Shown here in pieces: positions 1 to 11,988 of a DNA stretch of 64,000 nucleotides. The stretch is from Protopterus annectens (Eukaryota; Chordata; Ceratodontiformes; Protopteridae). Numbering within the stretch: the stretch's first letter is position 1; each line of letters begins with the position of its first letter. The position numbers and the translations under genes are program-made. The notes under the pieces are model-generated. The model saw nothing but the letters and a program-made list of their open reading frames with translations. It searched no databases and was not told where the DNA came from. The stretch spans positions 1,782,790,466 to 1,782,854,465 of the forward strand of contig NC_056743.1 in NCBI RefSeq assembly GCF_019279795.1. The letters run 5' to 3'.

Positions 1-1289
1 CACCTTCTCACAAAGTGTTTCTAAGGTTCTAAGGTAAACAGATATTTTGTTGGATTGCTATAACATGTTTCTGCTAAGTCTAATAATTTTTTAAAATGTT
101 TTGTGTAATTTATTATACAAAAAAAGATATGGGCATATTGAAAGGAATAGTAATTTGCATTTCAAAAGTTTACAGCTTGTCTACAGTCTGCTCACATATT
201 TGTTCATTATGACTGGCAGAAAGTTAATTGCTTTCTATGATGTTACATCAGTGCAACATGTATCTTTAGTGCATGTAAGTTTTACATATGTAAGCCACAC
301 TTATTCCTTTATCACTTCTCATGCATTTTATAACATTAGTGCTGCATTATGCTGTATGTATGTATGCTTGAGGACTGTATGAAGGAGGGGGGTTTCCTAG
401 CTGTCATTCCTCTTCCTCTCAACAAAAAAGTACAAGATCAAAGAGAGGGATAAAGGATGGTAAAGCAGAATTCATTATTGCAGAAGATTTGTGGAAAGAA
501 CTGTATAAGCAATCATTCTGGATTTCTAAGCACTGGCTGCATGTGATGTTATTCTTCCCCAAATCCTTCACATTACTGTCTTAAATGGCACTCACTAGAA
601 GGTAGTTTCTTTTGATGGTCCTCAGTTTCATTATGCAAATCACTGAGGTGCTGAAATATAGATTATGCCATGTCACTAGATTATGCCATGTCACCAAACC
701 AGTCTTTAGCAGTCATTCACTAATAACATCAGCTTACCAAATGAGTGTACTTCTTTAGAGTGGGGAAAATGTGGGGTTTTAGATGCAGTGTGAGGGAACA
801 GATACATGCAGACAAAGAATAAAATGTGCTGCACAGCTTGAATGGTTTTATATATGTACCTGTAAGAATATCTTGGTAGCTGATGCATTTCAGTACAAAT
901 AAAATATGTGCACACCAGCTGATAGCTGTGAAATACTTTTTTGTAAGCTGGCTGAGCTACATATACAACATTCTACCATTTATACATGGTGATGTGTATG
1001 CTTTCTGTGACTAGCGATATTCTGAAATGGCGACTTGTGCAAACATTAGAACCTCAGAACATATGTTATTTTAATTAGATGTAATTAAAATAACTGTTTT
1101 TCTATTCAAAACAGACTTTGACATCTGTTCTGCTTTACTTAATCTTAAAGAAATACTGATACTTCATAGAAAATACTGGAAACACTAAGATACAGCACAC
1201 TTTACATTCCATGTATATTCCGTGTATATTACTGCTCCTGGTATTAAGTACTGCACAAATATGTAACATTTTACATAAGGATTCCATAC
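1..1289. other. AT-rich stretch without recognised gene
   Basis: I see no coding region, RNA gene or element boundary here. The only local structure is a short direct duplication around 660-695, where an 18-base phrase containing 'ttatgccatgtcac' occurs twice. The segment ends in a short GT run (about 1291-1301) that also marks the edge of the dispersed repeat that follows. Confidence 0.5.
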
Positions 1290-1820
1290 ATGTGTGTGTG
1301 TGAAAATGCTCCTTTTTGATAAACCTGGTGGCTAGAGGTACTCAGGCTCATACCCTGTACCTTGGGTACAAGGTAAAAAGAGGCTAAACTCCCTAGCCAG
1401 TACCACTTGTGAATTTGATCTGTTCCTCATACAATCTGTGGTTTTCAGGATTTTTGTGGCAGATCACTGCAGGACGGAATTCATTAAATAATGACAGGGA
1501 TTTATTTGAATTTCAGACTTCATATTCTTCAGAAAATAAATGGTAACACAAAACCTTTATTCTAGCATTTTCTAAGTTTATTAAATCAGTATTTGAAATG
1601 TGTCCCTATTCTGGGGCTGTATTCCCCCATTATTGGCTTTGTCTAGGTTTATTGTGCTAAGAGGTTAAGAGCTATGGTGAGAAGTAAGAATTGAATTCAT
1701 TAAATGATAGCCATTTAAGTTTCAATCTTCCTGTCTTTCAGGAAACTGCTGATTTGGCATAGTGGTATGTTGTTCTGACTGTAGTGCACAGGGTCCTAGG
1801 TTCAAAACTTGCCATTGAAA
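1290..1820 (+). repeat. Dispersed repeat R1, copy A, left part
   Basis: This segment is clearly homologous to the reverse complement of about 56590-57175. Shared landmarks in the same order are a GT/CA microsatellite edge, 'ggtggctagaggtactcag', 'ttcttcagaaaataaatggt', 'ttggctttgtctaggtttat' and a tRNA-like stretch. Homology stops abruptly after 'gaaatg' at about 1820 and resumes near 6000. The repeat has no recognised protein. Family unknown; calling it a dispersed repeat rests on the two copies seen here. Confidence 0.7.
1745..1815 (+). repeat. tRNA-like promoter segment inside R1
   Basis: The sequence carries an A-box-like 'tggcatagtggt' and, about 45 bases further on, a B-box-like 'ggttcaaaact', in the spacing expected of a tRNA-derived RNA polymerase III promoter. 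The second copy (reverse complement of about 56600-56660) keeps the same layout with 'gggtccaagcc'. It looks like the head of an old tRNA-derived SINE absorbed into repeat R1. It is not a plausible functional tRNA gene, because I could not find a complete cloverleaf. Confidence 0.4.
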
Positions 1821-2275
1821 TGTGATCCTTTGACAATGTTCCTAGCCTGTATCCAAAAACAGGGGGAGTGAATGGGTAATGTCACTCCTGTAAAAGCACA
1901 GTAATGTTTATGTGAAGTACTTCAGATTTCTACAGTTTTCAACAGTTTGTAGCAATACAGTTTAATAGACGTCTAAATCCGGTGAGACTGCATTGCAGGA
2001 AGGTGGAGCAGTTCCATAAATTCTCCAGAAAAGGTACAAGACGAAGTTGTAAGACTGAATCTGCCAGTTTTGCTGTACCAACTTCACAAGTGACTACAGA
2101 AACTTTTCAACCATCTACAGTAAAGCAGCTTGGCCATCTGCCTGTCTGTTGACTGGTAAGAAAATTATTCTGTGTTACATACAGTATGAATGCCATGCCA
2201 TAGAGGTAATAATAATAACAGAATAAATGTATATACAGCATATTAGCAAATGTAAAACCTTATTAGGGCATGTTA

Positions 2276-2335
2276 ATAGTAAGGCATTATGCAAATGGAT
2301 TGCAATTTGATAGTAAGGCATTATGCAAATGGATT
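2276..2335 (+). repeat. Direct duplication, about 31-bp unit x2
   Basis: The phrase beginning 'tagtaaggcattatgcaaat' occurs twice in tandem and both copies run on into 'ggatt'. It is a small local duplication with no evident function. Confidence 0.7.
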
Positions 2336-2414
2336 ATAGTATTTGACTGGTATCTGAAATAAAATCATGTGTGGTATAAAAATGTTTATTGTGTGTACAA
2401 TGTCATAAAATACA

Positions 2415-2894
2415 GTGCATGACATTATCCAAAGGTTAGACTGTACAGACAAAAATTGTAAAGGTAAAGAACCAAGAAAAGTTAATATGTTGACATTATA
2501 TTCAAATGTTAGACAGTTATGTTCTGTCACCAGATGCAAAAGGTTTATTTCAGAGTTGCAACAACAGTCAAATCAGTTACTGATAGAAACTCTAGTACAT
2601 TTTGTTACAAAGAAATGTAATAAACTTCTAAAAGACAGACACAATGAGTTCAGGAAGCTTAGACAAGTTATACACACATCTTTTCAAAAGTGCATAGGAG
2701 TTTCAAACTCAGCAGAACAGCTTACTAAAGAATGTCAGAAAGACCATGCAACATCACATGAAATTCAACAGCAGTTGCAGGATAAAGGAAATAAATTAGC
2801 TCAACTGACAAAGACTGGGAATTTCCTGCATACACAGTTAATCTGTGCAAAAGAAATATATTTTATAATATGTTTATGTTTTGAAAATGGTTAA
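2415..2894 (+). CDS. Unknown 159-codon open frame in AT-rich DNA
   Basis: An ATG-initiated frame of 159 codons. The product is rich in Lys, Gln and Glu, and its middle (residues 55-135) is predicted by eye to be helical and possibly coiled-coil. I do not recognise the family. I saw no Kozak-like context, splice sites or homologous second copy. It lies inside the interior of R1 copy A, which argues for a transposon remnant or a chance frame rather than a host exon. It is notable only because long frames are unusual in such AT-rich sequence. Confidence 0.2.
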   Translation: MHDIIQRLDCTDKNCKGKEPRKVNMLTLYSNVRQLCSVTRCKRFISELQQQSNQLLIETLVHFVTKKCNKLLKDRHNEFRKLRQVIHTSFQKCIGVSNSAEQLTKECQKDHATSHEIQQQLQDKGNKLAQLTKTGNFLHTQLICAKEIYFIICLCFENG

Positions 2895-3825
2895 GCATGC
2901 ATGCTAGGATGGTAGGGACATGACATGCTTGTATAAAGATATACATATACAAGACAGACATGCATGTGTGTTCTTTTCATCTAGAGTACATTTGTTTACA
3001 ATGCACAAAAGTAAAAGGCAGACAACAGCAAATATAAATAAACATATGTTATAATTGTATAGTAACACCAAACAGTTAAAGTTCTGAATTTTAAAAATAA
3101 ATAAAATCACAGATGGTATTAGTCAAACAGTTTTTTGTAAAATTAATGGCAGGACAGTTAAATAGTTAAATAAAAAAGTAAAAAATACTGAAATCCATGT
3201 AAGGTAATTGTAAAATAATGTCTATTTATGTAGTATAAATGCATAGTTATGCAAATCACAATCACATTAAAGGAAAAATGCCAAAATAATTAATTATAGT
3301 TTATAGAGTATAAAATGTGAGCTCAGACCATCCTAGACTGAATGAATAGTTACAGGAAATGCTGGAAAGGCAAGATAAACAACAAGACTGATTGCCAGGC
3401 AAGTAGCTTGAGTTTTTCTAAAGCATCATTGTTATTAAAAAAGACTTGTTAAAATGTTTACAGGCAACACTATTTGGTAATTGTAATAAAATGCCACAAT
3501 TGTGCATAGATGTCACTGATAATCTGTTTGCAAGTAAATGTTAAAAGAGAAGAAAAAAACTCAGTTGCATCAAGTACAGCCAGCAAATGGGCTATAGTAT
3601 ACATGCAGTTCAAAACAATTGTGCAGGAGGGTGTAAATACCTACTAGAGGTAATATACAGTGAAAGCTTTATTGAGTAACCTAATAAAATAAATGTATAA
3701 CCAAAGTGTTGGGCTGACATCCATTCTATTCTCACAGCATAGAGCAGGTAAACAGTGCTGAAGTACTACAGGGGGAGGGGCACTTTCTCAGTTTTACACT
3801 GACTGTATAAGCAGTACTGCACACG

Positions 3826-3921
3826 GGTCTGAAATAAAGCTACAGAAAAAATAAACAACAAGGGTCTGAAATAAAGCTACAGAAAAATTAAACAACAAGG
3901 GTCTAAAATAAAGCTACAGGA
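3826..3921 (+). repeat. 37-bp tandem repeat, about 2.6 copies
   Basis: The phrase 'gggtctgaaataaagctaca' followed by an A-rich spacer ending in 'aacaacaa' repeats nearly exactly, with a third partial copy reading 'gggtctaaaataaagctaca'. Confidence 0.75.
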
Positions 3922-4436
3922 AAAAATATCTCATTCCTTCTTGACAATACTCTTTTATGGGGGGAAAAACAGGTATTAGTGTATTAGAAATACTGGTAAA
4001 CTGGATTAAACCTGACAGGATAAGATATTTTACAAGTTGTTAATAGCTATCATAATGGTTATTATTGTATTGTTTAGAATTAAATTGTATTTACAACCTG
4101 TTAAATTGTAAAGCTATACAAGAGATGGTTTAAAAAACAAGAGATGATTTAAAATTGCTTTATTAAAGCTATACAAGAGAGAATAAAGATATGCAAAATG
4201 CATAAATGTTTCTAATAGCAAGAATGGTCACTATTTTTAATATGTTTTTGGCAAAACAATGTTGGTATAAAAAAGCATGAATATTTTTAATTGCTGAGTA
4301 TGTAGTTTAAAATAACAGGACATATGGATATGGTATCAATTCCACTAGATATTTCTAAAGAGACATAAAAATTTTCAAAGATTTTGCTTAATATTAATGT
4401 TATTAAATTTGTAAAATTAGACTAAATGTACTTTAT

Positions 4437-4522
4437 AGTCATTGTATGTACAAATGCAGAAGAATTCAGTACAAATGATAGTCTTTGTATGTACAAATGC
4501 AGAAACATTCAGTACAAATGAA
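4437..4522 (+). repeat. Direct duplication, about 45-bp unit x2
   Basis: Two adjacent copies share 'tgtatgtacaaatgcagaa' and 'ttcagtacaaatga'. It is a local duplication in AT-rich DNA. Confidence 0.7.
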
Positions 4523-6004
4523 ATTGTCTAGTAATGAATATGTGTAAAAAAAATATTTAAAGAAAAATGGGTCCAGGGTACCTACTAGATTGAAATGCAT
4601 AAATAGCAAACAGTCTGTGTAAATACATACTGTACAGGATACATTGTAATAAGTTCAAAAGTAAGTTGTCAAGTTGTAATATCACTGGTTTTACCCCAGT
4701 AAAATAATTGCTTTCAAGTAGTTATTATCTAAGCCCAGTTCAGTATTTTACCAAGATGTTATTGAGCAGTTCAGAGACATGACCACAATGTGATGGTTAA
4801 AATGACATTAAAACTGTATATTTTCAGCAGTGTATAAATGCTTGTAGTAGCACATAATTATTGTCTCTTATAGTTAATTTAACAGTTGCAAAGAGTTAAT
4901 GAAACAATTCTAAGTCATAAATTAAATTCTGTGATTGCAAAAGAATAAATTAATCAAGTAAAATTAAAACAGACACAGCTCATAACTGATAAAATATTTT
5001 CACAGAATGGTCTGCAAAAGAAAAAGTTGTTAAATACATTCAGGTTTGGTAGTAATACATGTTTTCATTGTATTAACTATGTAAAATTGCATTTTGACTT
5101 GTATCAAAAAAGACTAAAGGTTTTATATAAAAATAATGTGTTTTTTATATAGAATGTTTTGAGTATGTTTAAAAACAGAGGGAATTGTTAGATATTATGA
5201 ATATAAATATGCTGAAAGATAAAGCATAGAATAAAATGTTTGCTTGAATATATGTATAGAGTTTAGCAATGTAAAATGTGCATTCATACTATATGTATAA
5301 CAGACAGGCTTCTCTTCACAGCATCAAAAAGAAAAGCCTAACAAAGCAGTATTGGAAAGCAAGGATTACATGATTTTCTCATGTTTGTAGAACAAATATC
5401 TATTAACAGACATCCTTTTTTATAAATTCAGCAATACGTGATGTTTTTCAAGTAGGAACAGCTTATACAGATGTTTCCATTCAGAATGGCATCCTCACAT
5501 CAGCAAAAGTGCTTAAATCACAAAAGGACAATAGAAAAGTCTAAAAACAGACATTATGTGACTTCCCATAGAAGGCCAGGAAAATATACCAGGAGGAAAT
5601 ACCAACCTCTTGTGTGCGTGACTAGCTCTGTATATAGCTATTGTAGTAATTCAGTTATGTGAGAGAAGGACAGAGAGAGGTATTTTGTAGAAGTCATCAT
5701 TCATATCTGTAATGAAGGAAAACTTTGTAAATATATGCTACAAATCTGACAGACTACGTGTGGTTTGTTATAAAATAAGTTATCTGTAACTGTGCTTATA
5801 GCTGCAAAATATATTTCTTTATTAGTGTGCAGTTTGAAAGGCTTGGTGCTTTAAACAGACTACAGATGGAGTCATGCAAAGCTATGTGTCTCTGATTCAG
5901 CAGTAAACAGCACAGCAAGACTGTGTGTCTTAAGAAGACTTCAAATCCCACAGCAAGCGAGCAAGCAGTAAGCAGTAAGCAGAGCAGCTCAATAAAATTT
6001 TTCA

Positions 6005-6165
6005 GGTAACACAACATTATATTTTAGCAACTTTCCAAAATTATACAAGCAATGTTTAAAATGTATCCCTGGTTTTTGGCCACCCCCCCCCTTAAAAACC
6101 TGAAATTGAAAATAAGTGTGAGAATCTGTGCAAGATGCCTATGGCTTACACTACTGTCATTCTAT
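6005..6165 (+). repeat. Dispersed repeat R1, copy A, right part
   Basis: Homologous to the reverse complement of about 56445-56580. Shared stretches include 'agcaactttccaaaattata', 'aaaatgtatccctggttttt' and 'gcctatggcttacac'. A poly-C run (about 6082-6090) replaces the 'ccttttgccctcccc' of the other copy. It completes the R1 repeat begun at 1290. Confidence 0.7.
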
Positions 6166-7682
6166 TTATAGTGTGGGTATGGAAGTAGACTTTTATGATG
6201 GAGATGTTCTGAATTGGGCAGTTTTGTCATTATTGGTTCATGCATTTTGTTTCATTGCCTACAGTACAGCCTACTGGAAAAATGTTCAGATAATAAATTT
6301 AAAATGTGCTCTATCTAACAAGTGTGCTGTATTATACAAGGAATATAACTTAAAGTCAGGAAGGTGTATCAAAGAAAATAACACATGTATGTTTCTTGTT
6401 TTGTGTGCAAGGGGCCAATGATTTGAAAACAGCCCAAAGGTAATCTTTATCCACCACTGGCCAGATGCATTTTCTTTGGATGTGGTGTGGGTTTCAATGC
6501 TGTTTCAATGAATGTGAGTTGCAAGGTCAGAGAAGTTTTAATCCCAAGTCTATTTTCATTGTGAGACAGTATTGGTATGTTTAGCAGATGTCTATTAGTG
6601 TTTGTGCATTGTGCTGTAAAATGTAAAGAGAGTTTGTGTGAGAGATCAGAGGCAGAAAGAGAGTAAATGCATGTATGAAAGCTAAAGAGACTGTATGTGA
6701 GGGAGGTTGGAGAGAGAATGTGCAATTTGTTGTAAACTGACTGAGTGTGAAGTAGGTGTTGCCAGTTTAGCTATTTGACTTGTTTGGTTTGACTTATTCT
6801 CAGGTTGGGGAGAGAGGGAATTATTTGTATCTTCTTTTTTAAAACTCAAACTCTAAAAACATAAGGTATGTTTCTGCAGAGGGAAAAAATAAAATGTAAC
6901 ACATGAAAATTGAGTTGTTCACACTGTACTGTATTTCTTTGATTTTTTTTTCTGGATGCTTGAGAGTGCCGGTTGCTTGAGTTCTGGTTCACTGAGAGTT
7001 TACTGTACTTTGGAGTCTGGGGGTGTCAGAAAGTCACAACTTACTTCTTAGTCTCACAGAGATGAACAACAATATTTTTTGTCATCTACTCCCTTCGAGC
7101 CTTAGTAAATTGTGTTACAATCTTGCTGGAGCTGAATGTAAAGACTTTTTCAAAATAGTGACTAAAGGTTAATGATCTTTGTCTGTTTGATCAGATCTAC
7201 CATAAATGTAGTTATTGAACTTGGAGCATGCAAAAACAACTACTGAAAGTTTTTTTAATGTAACATCAGCAATTTAATTCTTTAAAGGGCAGCAGACACT
7301 GAATTTGTAGATGCAAAGTTATTTGCTGGTAGCAACCTCTTCATTAGTTACAGTTCTCTTTAATGTGGAAATATTCAGATGATTTTTACTTATGCAGAGA
7401 TTGTGCTTATTGTTGACTAATATTGGTGGATTGTAATGAAATGACAGATGTCTGAGTGGCCTTTTATGGTTGAAATTTTCTGAAATGGGTAGATGTTGGT
7501 AACTTGTGGAAGAATACGTAAAATAAACGCTGACAGGCACAAATTATGCTTATAGCCACTCTCCCCTTGAAATTATGTCATGTTATATTTTGCAGGTGTT
7601 GCTGGATACCCCCCCCCGAATGTTGATTCTTAACCATGATGTACTACACTGTGATCTTGTCAGAAATGCAATGCAATACTGC
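6166..7682. other. No recognised feature
   Basis: Several short open frames occur but none shows a known domain or a conserved second copy. A poly-C run lies near 7610-7617, just outside the hAT remnant. A weak resemblance of 'aggtgttgctgg' near 7594 to a hAT terminus was considered and not accepted. Confidence 0.4.
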
Positions 7683-8807
7683 TCAAACCCAGATACATAA
7701 TACATCCAGTTTCTGCATGGCATCAAGGAGCAGCCTTGTCTCTGAGTTTCTGTTCTTTGCTATCCATCCATCACAAATAGAACTGTGGATGCACTGTGCT
7801 AGCCAGAATGGGCTCTTCACACTCCAGAAGATGATTAAACTGAGCCTCAGTGCCTTTAAGCAGAACATCAACTATTGGCACAACAAGCTTCACAGACTGC
7901 TTGACTTTGGACAATTTTTTTTTCAGGCACATAATGGTGGGGATAAGGATTCCCATGAAACTTTTCAGCTTTGACTGCAGGATGCCCAGAACCATTACCA
8001 CGGGCTGGATTGCTTGAACAAACTCAGCAACAAAGGTAATATCTGCAGGCCTGAAGATGGCAATTCCAGTCCATTCACATATCTCATTCAGCAAGCCTTC
8101 ACCCTGAGTTGCAATGATGTGAATTCTCTCCATCGAGTAGAAAGTGGAATTCCATCATGTCACATTAGGAATAATCAATGCTAGATCACACTTATTTCAA
8201 GCCACCTCAGCAGCTTGGGTGCTACGACTAGCCTTGTTCCAAGCAGCATAGCATTTGGCCATGGTGCTTCACATGATCTTTTTATACTGTGCATCATTAC
8301 AAGCAGATTCAACATCGTACATGGCAATTAGATTCAATGCATGTGCTTCACATCTCAGATGGGAAAGCAGTGAATAGGTGTTCTCGCTTTGCCTTGACAG
8401 ACTCAGCATGGCTGTCATGGTGTTGTAAATCACTTCACCATCATCATCCTCATTTTGGGACAGAATGCCTGTAGTCTCAGATCTCTCACATTCTGAGAAG
8501 ACATTGAAAGCCTTTACAAAATTGCTGCCATGGTCAGTAATTGTCGCACACAACTTTTGATCTATCTTGTACTTGATGTGAATGCTGTCAAGAGCTGATG
8601 CTATGAGATTATATATATGCCTCTTCTGTGATCTGCAGCATGACAAAGCAGCTGACTTTCTTTGAAGTGTATCACAGTTGATCCAGTGGGTTGTGATGCC
8701 AAAGAAACTACAATTCTGATGTGTCCAAATATCAGCCATAGTGCAAACAGTTGAAATGCTAAGGTTTCCATCAGATTCTCTTTTATATCAATGAACTGTT
8801 TCTCCAC
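7683..8807 (-). pseudogene. hAT-family transposase remnant (ZBED/Ac-like)
   Basis: Reading the minus strand from about 8740, the translation shows hAT signatures in order. 'MADIWTHQNCSFFGITTHWI' corresponds to the conserved start of the RNase H-like domain. 'TDHGSNFVKAF' contains one catalytic Asp. 'SHLRCEAHALNLIA' is the conserved Cys/His/Leu-Asn block. Across 8270-8134 the frame continues with internal stops ('KCYAAWNKASRSTQAAEVA'), then 'RIHIIATQGEGLLNEICEWT' follows from about 8130. The C-terminal dimerisation region below 7770 is frameshifted. At least two stops and two frameshifts make it inactive. The BED zinc finger that normally precedes this domain is not visible. Family assignment comes from motif pattern only. 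Confidence 0.75.
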
Positions 8808-9124
8808 TCATTCATTGTATAGTCATTGTGAATAGCTAAATAAAGTGATATTTTGGTTGCCTTTGTTAGACCTGTATGACATTTTCTGTAAGCATTTTTG
8901 CATCTTTTGCTGCTGGCTGTGTGTACTTTGATGTAAGTATTAAATTGTGACTCTGACTATAAAGACTAGTCTGTGGGTCATTGTAAACTGTAAAATGCTA
9001 TTCATCATTATTGTAACATTGTGTATACAACTTTAATACACTCATATTCATGTGCAGTAAGCATGCATTCCTAACACACAAGTACTGTTTCAGTAAATTT
9101 GAATATGCGAATTGATAAACTATA

Positions 9125-9280
9125 CTTATGTAAAAGTAACTAGTTACTTTAGTTAGTAACTAGTAATAGTAATATATTACTTTTCTAGAAAAGTAATAAG
9201 TAATAGTAATATATTACTTCCACTTACAAGTAACTAGTAATAGTAACTTATTACTTTTATAAGTAACTAGCACAACACTA
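9125..9280 (-). repeat. hAT-like terminal region with AGTAACTAGTAA repeats
   Basis: On the minus strand the segment starts 'tagtgttgtgctagttac' at 9280 and continues with many interleaved copies of AGTAACTAGT, AGTAATAGTAA and TATATTACTT motifs. hAT elements of fish commonly begin CAGTGTTG followed by such AGTAA/TTACT subterminal repeats. Its position upstream of the minus-strand transposase fits the 5' terminus of the same element. I did not find a matching opposite terminus or an 8-bp target duplication. Confidence 0.5.
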
Positions 9281-10839
9281 TGAATGAATGAGGTAGTGGC
9301 AGCTACAAAGTGTTTGTTAAATTTACAGGCAATGGTGTGCTTAGATTCTTTAGTGGGTTAGGTTGGTGATTTTTCATCTGTTTTCACTCCATTATTTTGT
9401 AGAGCCCCAGAATTATTTGGGCTATTAAGATGGGCTTGTTGTAGATTGTATAATAATTGTTCTTGTCCATGAGTATGTGCATTCAGGCAAGGTTTCTTAC
9501 TAGATGGAAGGTTTGAAAACTGGATTGAGTGTTAGCATTTTGCTATTTGTTCTAGTATTTGTATGCTGTGCTCATAACTTGTGCTTAGAATGCAGTTCTC
9601 CTTTAACTAAAACAAATGTATAGTAAATATTAAAAGCCATTCACACATTGCCACTGTGACTTTTATGGATATAATACCATACATTGATTCCACCTTCAGC
9701 TTTAAATAAGTAGCTCTGATTGAAGTGTGTTGGGTGGGGGGGGGGGCAAGCCATTCCTAATGCATGGTGCTTTGCACCATGCACCAATTACTAAAAATAA
9801 CAACTCCTGGGATCACAAAAATGACAGGACAAGTTTGTAAATCTCAAGCAAACAGGCCACCACTGAAGACTGAGGCACTGGAGCAAAAGAAAAAGTATTT
9901 TAACATGTGTTGGTCTAAGAAATGTCCCTTATATTTTATTCACTGTAATTACTTCACTAATGCTCTTTTTTAAAATGCCTTTTCTATATACTCCTGGCCT
10001 ATGGATGTCTTTCTGTATCAGATGCATGATCATCCTTAGATAAAATGATCACAAGGTGAAAGAATGAATGACAACCTCATGCCCCCTTGCACCCTATCCC
10101 TCAATCTCCTCACCCCTCACCCAAAATGTAAGCTGCTAGCCCTTCTACACCCCAAAGGCAGAGGTGGTGCAATTACCTAAGCTAAACCAAGCCAGTTTTA
10201 ATCTGTCGGAATGAATTTAACTGCAGTGTTTCATAATCAACCCAGAAAGTAGACTCTCCAAAAACATTCAATTTGGGTGCCATGACACTGAAATGATAAG
10301 AAAATAAGTGAATTTATGCAGAAGCCTTTTCACATCCCTACGTTCATAGCAAATAAGAAGCAGTGTATAGTTTGCTGATACACCTGTGACATATTTTTTT
10401 AAAATTACCTCATGTGTAAGATAGTTCACTTTTGCAGTCTTAGGCAGATTTACATTGGTGCATTCCTATGGGGGGTCCAAATGTAGGGATGATAAAATCA
10501 GCAATCAAAGCAGAGTAGCACTGCTGGAATTGAATTCCTTGTCAAGTCTGAGTACCTTCACAAAGTGGACCCTGTTTTTACAAAATCTCACCAAGATGAC
10601 ACTGATAATGACACTGATATATAGAATGGACTTTATGGCATATGTCATGGGCATAATTAGATTAAAATATATAAAAAAGTCAACTAGATGCGCACATCCC
10701 AGAATAAAAAAGTGCCCAATCATAGCAGGTACACTGGTACTACAACTGCAAACAATTAGAGTGTAGAATCCTCAAGACAGAAAAAATCCTACAATGGGGT
10801 TAGGCCAGGCTCGGGGGGGGGGGGAGATTGGACCCCTGT
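9281..10839. other. No recognised feature; poly-G tracts
   Basis: No coding or structured feature is supported. There are poly-G tracts near 9734-9746 and 10812-10823. Short open frames here have no recognisable domains. Confidence 0.45.
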
Positions 10840-11535
10840 TGTAGAAGGAAGTAGCTCACAAAAAAAACACAAAAACTGACAGGCCAAAAAAGAGACATAA
10901 AGATGATAGAGTGGACTGTTAAGGATAAGAAAAAAGTATGTATTGTTACTATTATGTAAGAAGTGAAGAATTTCCAGATAGAAGATATTCAAAAAGATTA
11001 AGAGAGAAATTGGAGGAAAGAAAAATACTTGCACAAGAAAAACTGCCAAAAGCTTCAAATGCAAATTTGCATTAATTAATAAAGCAGATTCATGAAAAAC
11101 ATGATATAGACCAACAAACCTCGGGCCATTTGGAAAAAGAAGTGATTGAGGAAGTGTGAACATATAATGAACAGATATTTTAAAGGTATAAAAAAGAAAC
11201 ATGGACATAAGAAATAAAGAGACTTTTGATTTTGTGCAATATTTATGCAAAGAAAAAAAAATAATCAATACAGAAAAGCAGCTTTAAAAATATATGAAGA
11301 TAAATACAGGAAAATGCACCCAGATATAGAATCTTTCACAATACAAAAAATAAGATCACAAAGGGGGAACACAGAACAGCATATTAGTAAAGTAGAAGTT
11401 AAATAGAAGCTGAAGTTATGGAATACCTGCAAAGTGAAGGATTTCATTTAGAAAGTCTAACACAGGTTATGTCACAATATGATGGAACAATGAGTCCCCA
11501 AAAAAGGAGAAACGTGGAGTGGGAGACGTCTGAAG

Positions 11536-11556
11536 AAGAAATATGGACATTAGAAA
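11536..11556 (+). repeat. L1 target-site duplication, left copy
   Basis: A 21-base sequence identical to 11968-11988. It flanks the L1 fragment and belongs to the older RLE LINE. Confidence 0.85.
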
Positions 11557-11967
11557 TTAATAATTGTATCATTTATAACTCCTTGATCTTATTTAATGCT
11601 ACAGTTCCGGATTCCATTCCCAGAGTGCAGGTTTCTCTCCTTTGGTCCATTTTAGCTATAGCCAGAAAAATATTCACAAAGAATTGGAAATGTAAAACTA
11701 CTCTTTCTTTCACTGAATCCATTAATTTAGGAAAACATGTCTGTACAAAAAACTGTCAACTACCAAAATGAGAACTTTGAATATTACTCACCTGTTTAGA
11801 TTTTGGCCAAAATTAAGTGATATACTTGACAAATTTTAATGATTTAGTTTTCTGTGTTTGATTTTGTTGTGGACATCTGTAAATAATTTTGTTTTTGTTC
11901 TATTTCTCTTTAAATAAGTATGTACAGTCTTTGTTTTAAAATTAATAAAAAATTGTTTTAAAAAATA
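11557..11967 (+). mobile_element. 5'-truncated L1 LINE insertion (411 bp)
   Basis: The insertion is flanked by a perfect 21-bp duplication (11536-11556 and 11968-11988; core 'atatggacattagaaa') and ends in an A-rich tail, 'attaataaaaaattgtttta' and more A. The translation 'IARKIFTKNWKCKTTLSFTE' resembles the C-terminus of L1 ORF2, where 'A.K.I.RNWK...PT...W' is typical. Long target duplications, severe 5' truncation and an A tail are what L1 target-primed reverse transcription leaves. Confidence 0.75.
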
Positions 11968-11988
11968 AAGAAATATGGACATTAGAAA
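11968..11988 (+). repeat. L1 target-site duplication, right copy
   Basis: Identical to 11536-11556. It follows the L1 A-rich tail directly. Confidence 0.85.

Larger units (their letters stand above)
1821..6004. other. AT-rich interior of R1 copy A
   Basis: This 4.2-kb stretch separates the two halves of R1 in copy A and has no counterpart in copy B. It is strongly AT-rich, with several small local duplications. Apart from one open frame at 2415-2894 there is no coding signal I recognise. It may be the interior of a longer element that copy B has lost, or an insertion in copy A. No flanking target duplication is evident. Confidence 0.45.

Noticed and set aside
1745..1815. Functional tRNA gene
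   Set aside because: A and B boxes are recognisable but no full cloverleaf forms, and the segment is part of a dispersed repeat.
2415..2894. Dynein-stalk or other host coiled-coil exon
   Set aside because: Only a general helix pattern with scattered Lys/Glu matches. No diagnostic motif or splice sites.
6593..6605. 'tagtgtttgtgc' as a hAT terminus
   Set aside because: Similarity is limited to about eleven bases, and the 8-bp flank does not match that at 9281.
7590..7610. Possible second terminus of the hAT element ('aggtgttgctgg')
   Set aside because: It differs from the 9280 terminus by an inserted base and quickly diverges. The flanks give no 8-bp target duplication.
10789..11268. 159-codon minus-strand hydrophobic frame
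   Set aside because: It is antisense to the A-rich RLE LINE; Phe/Leu richness reflects T-rich complement.
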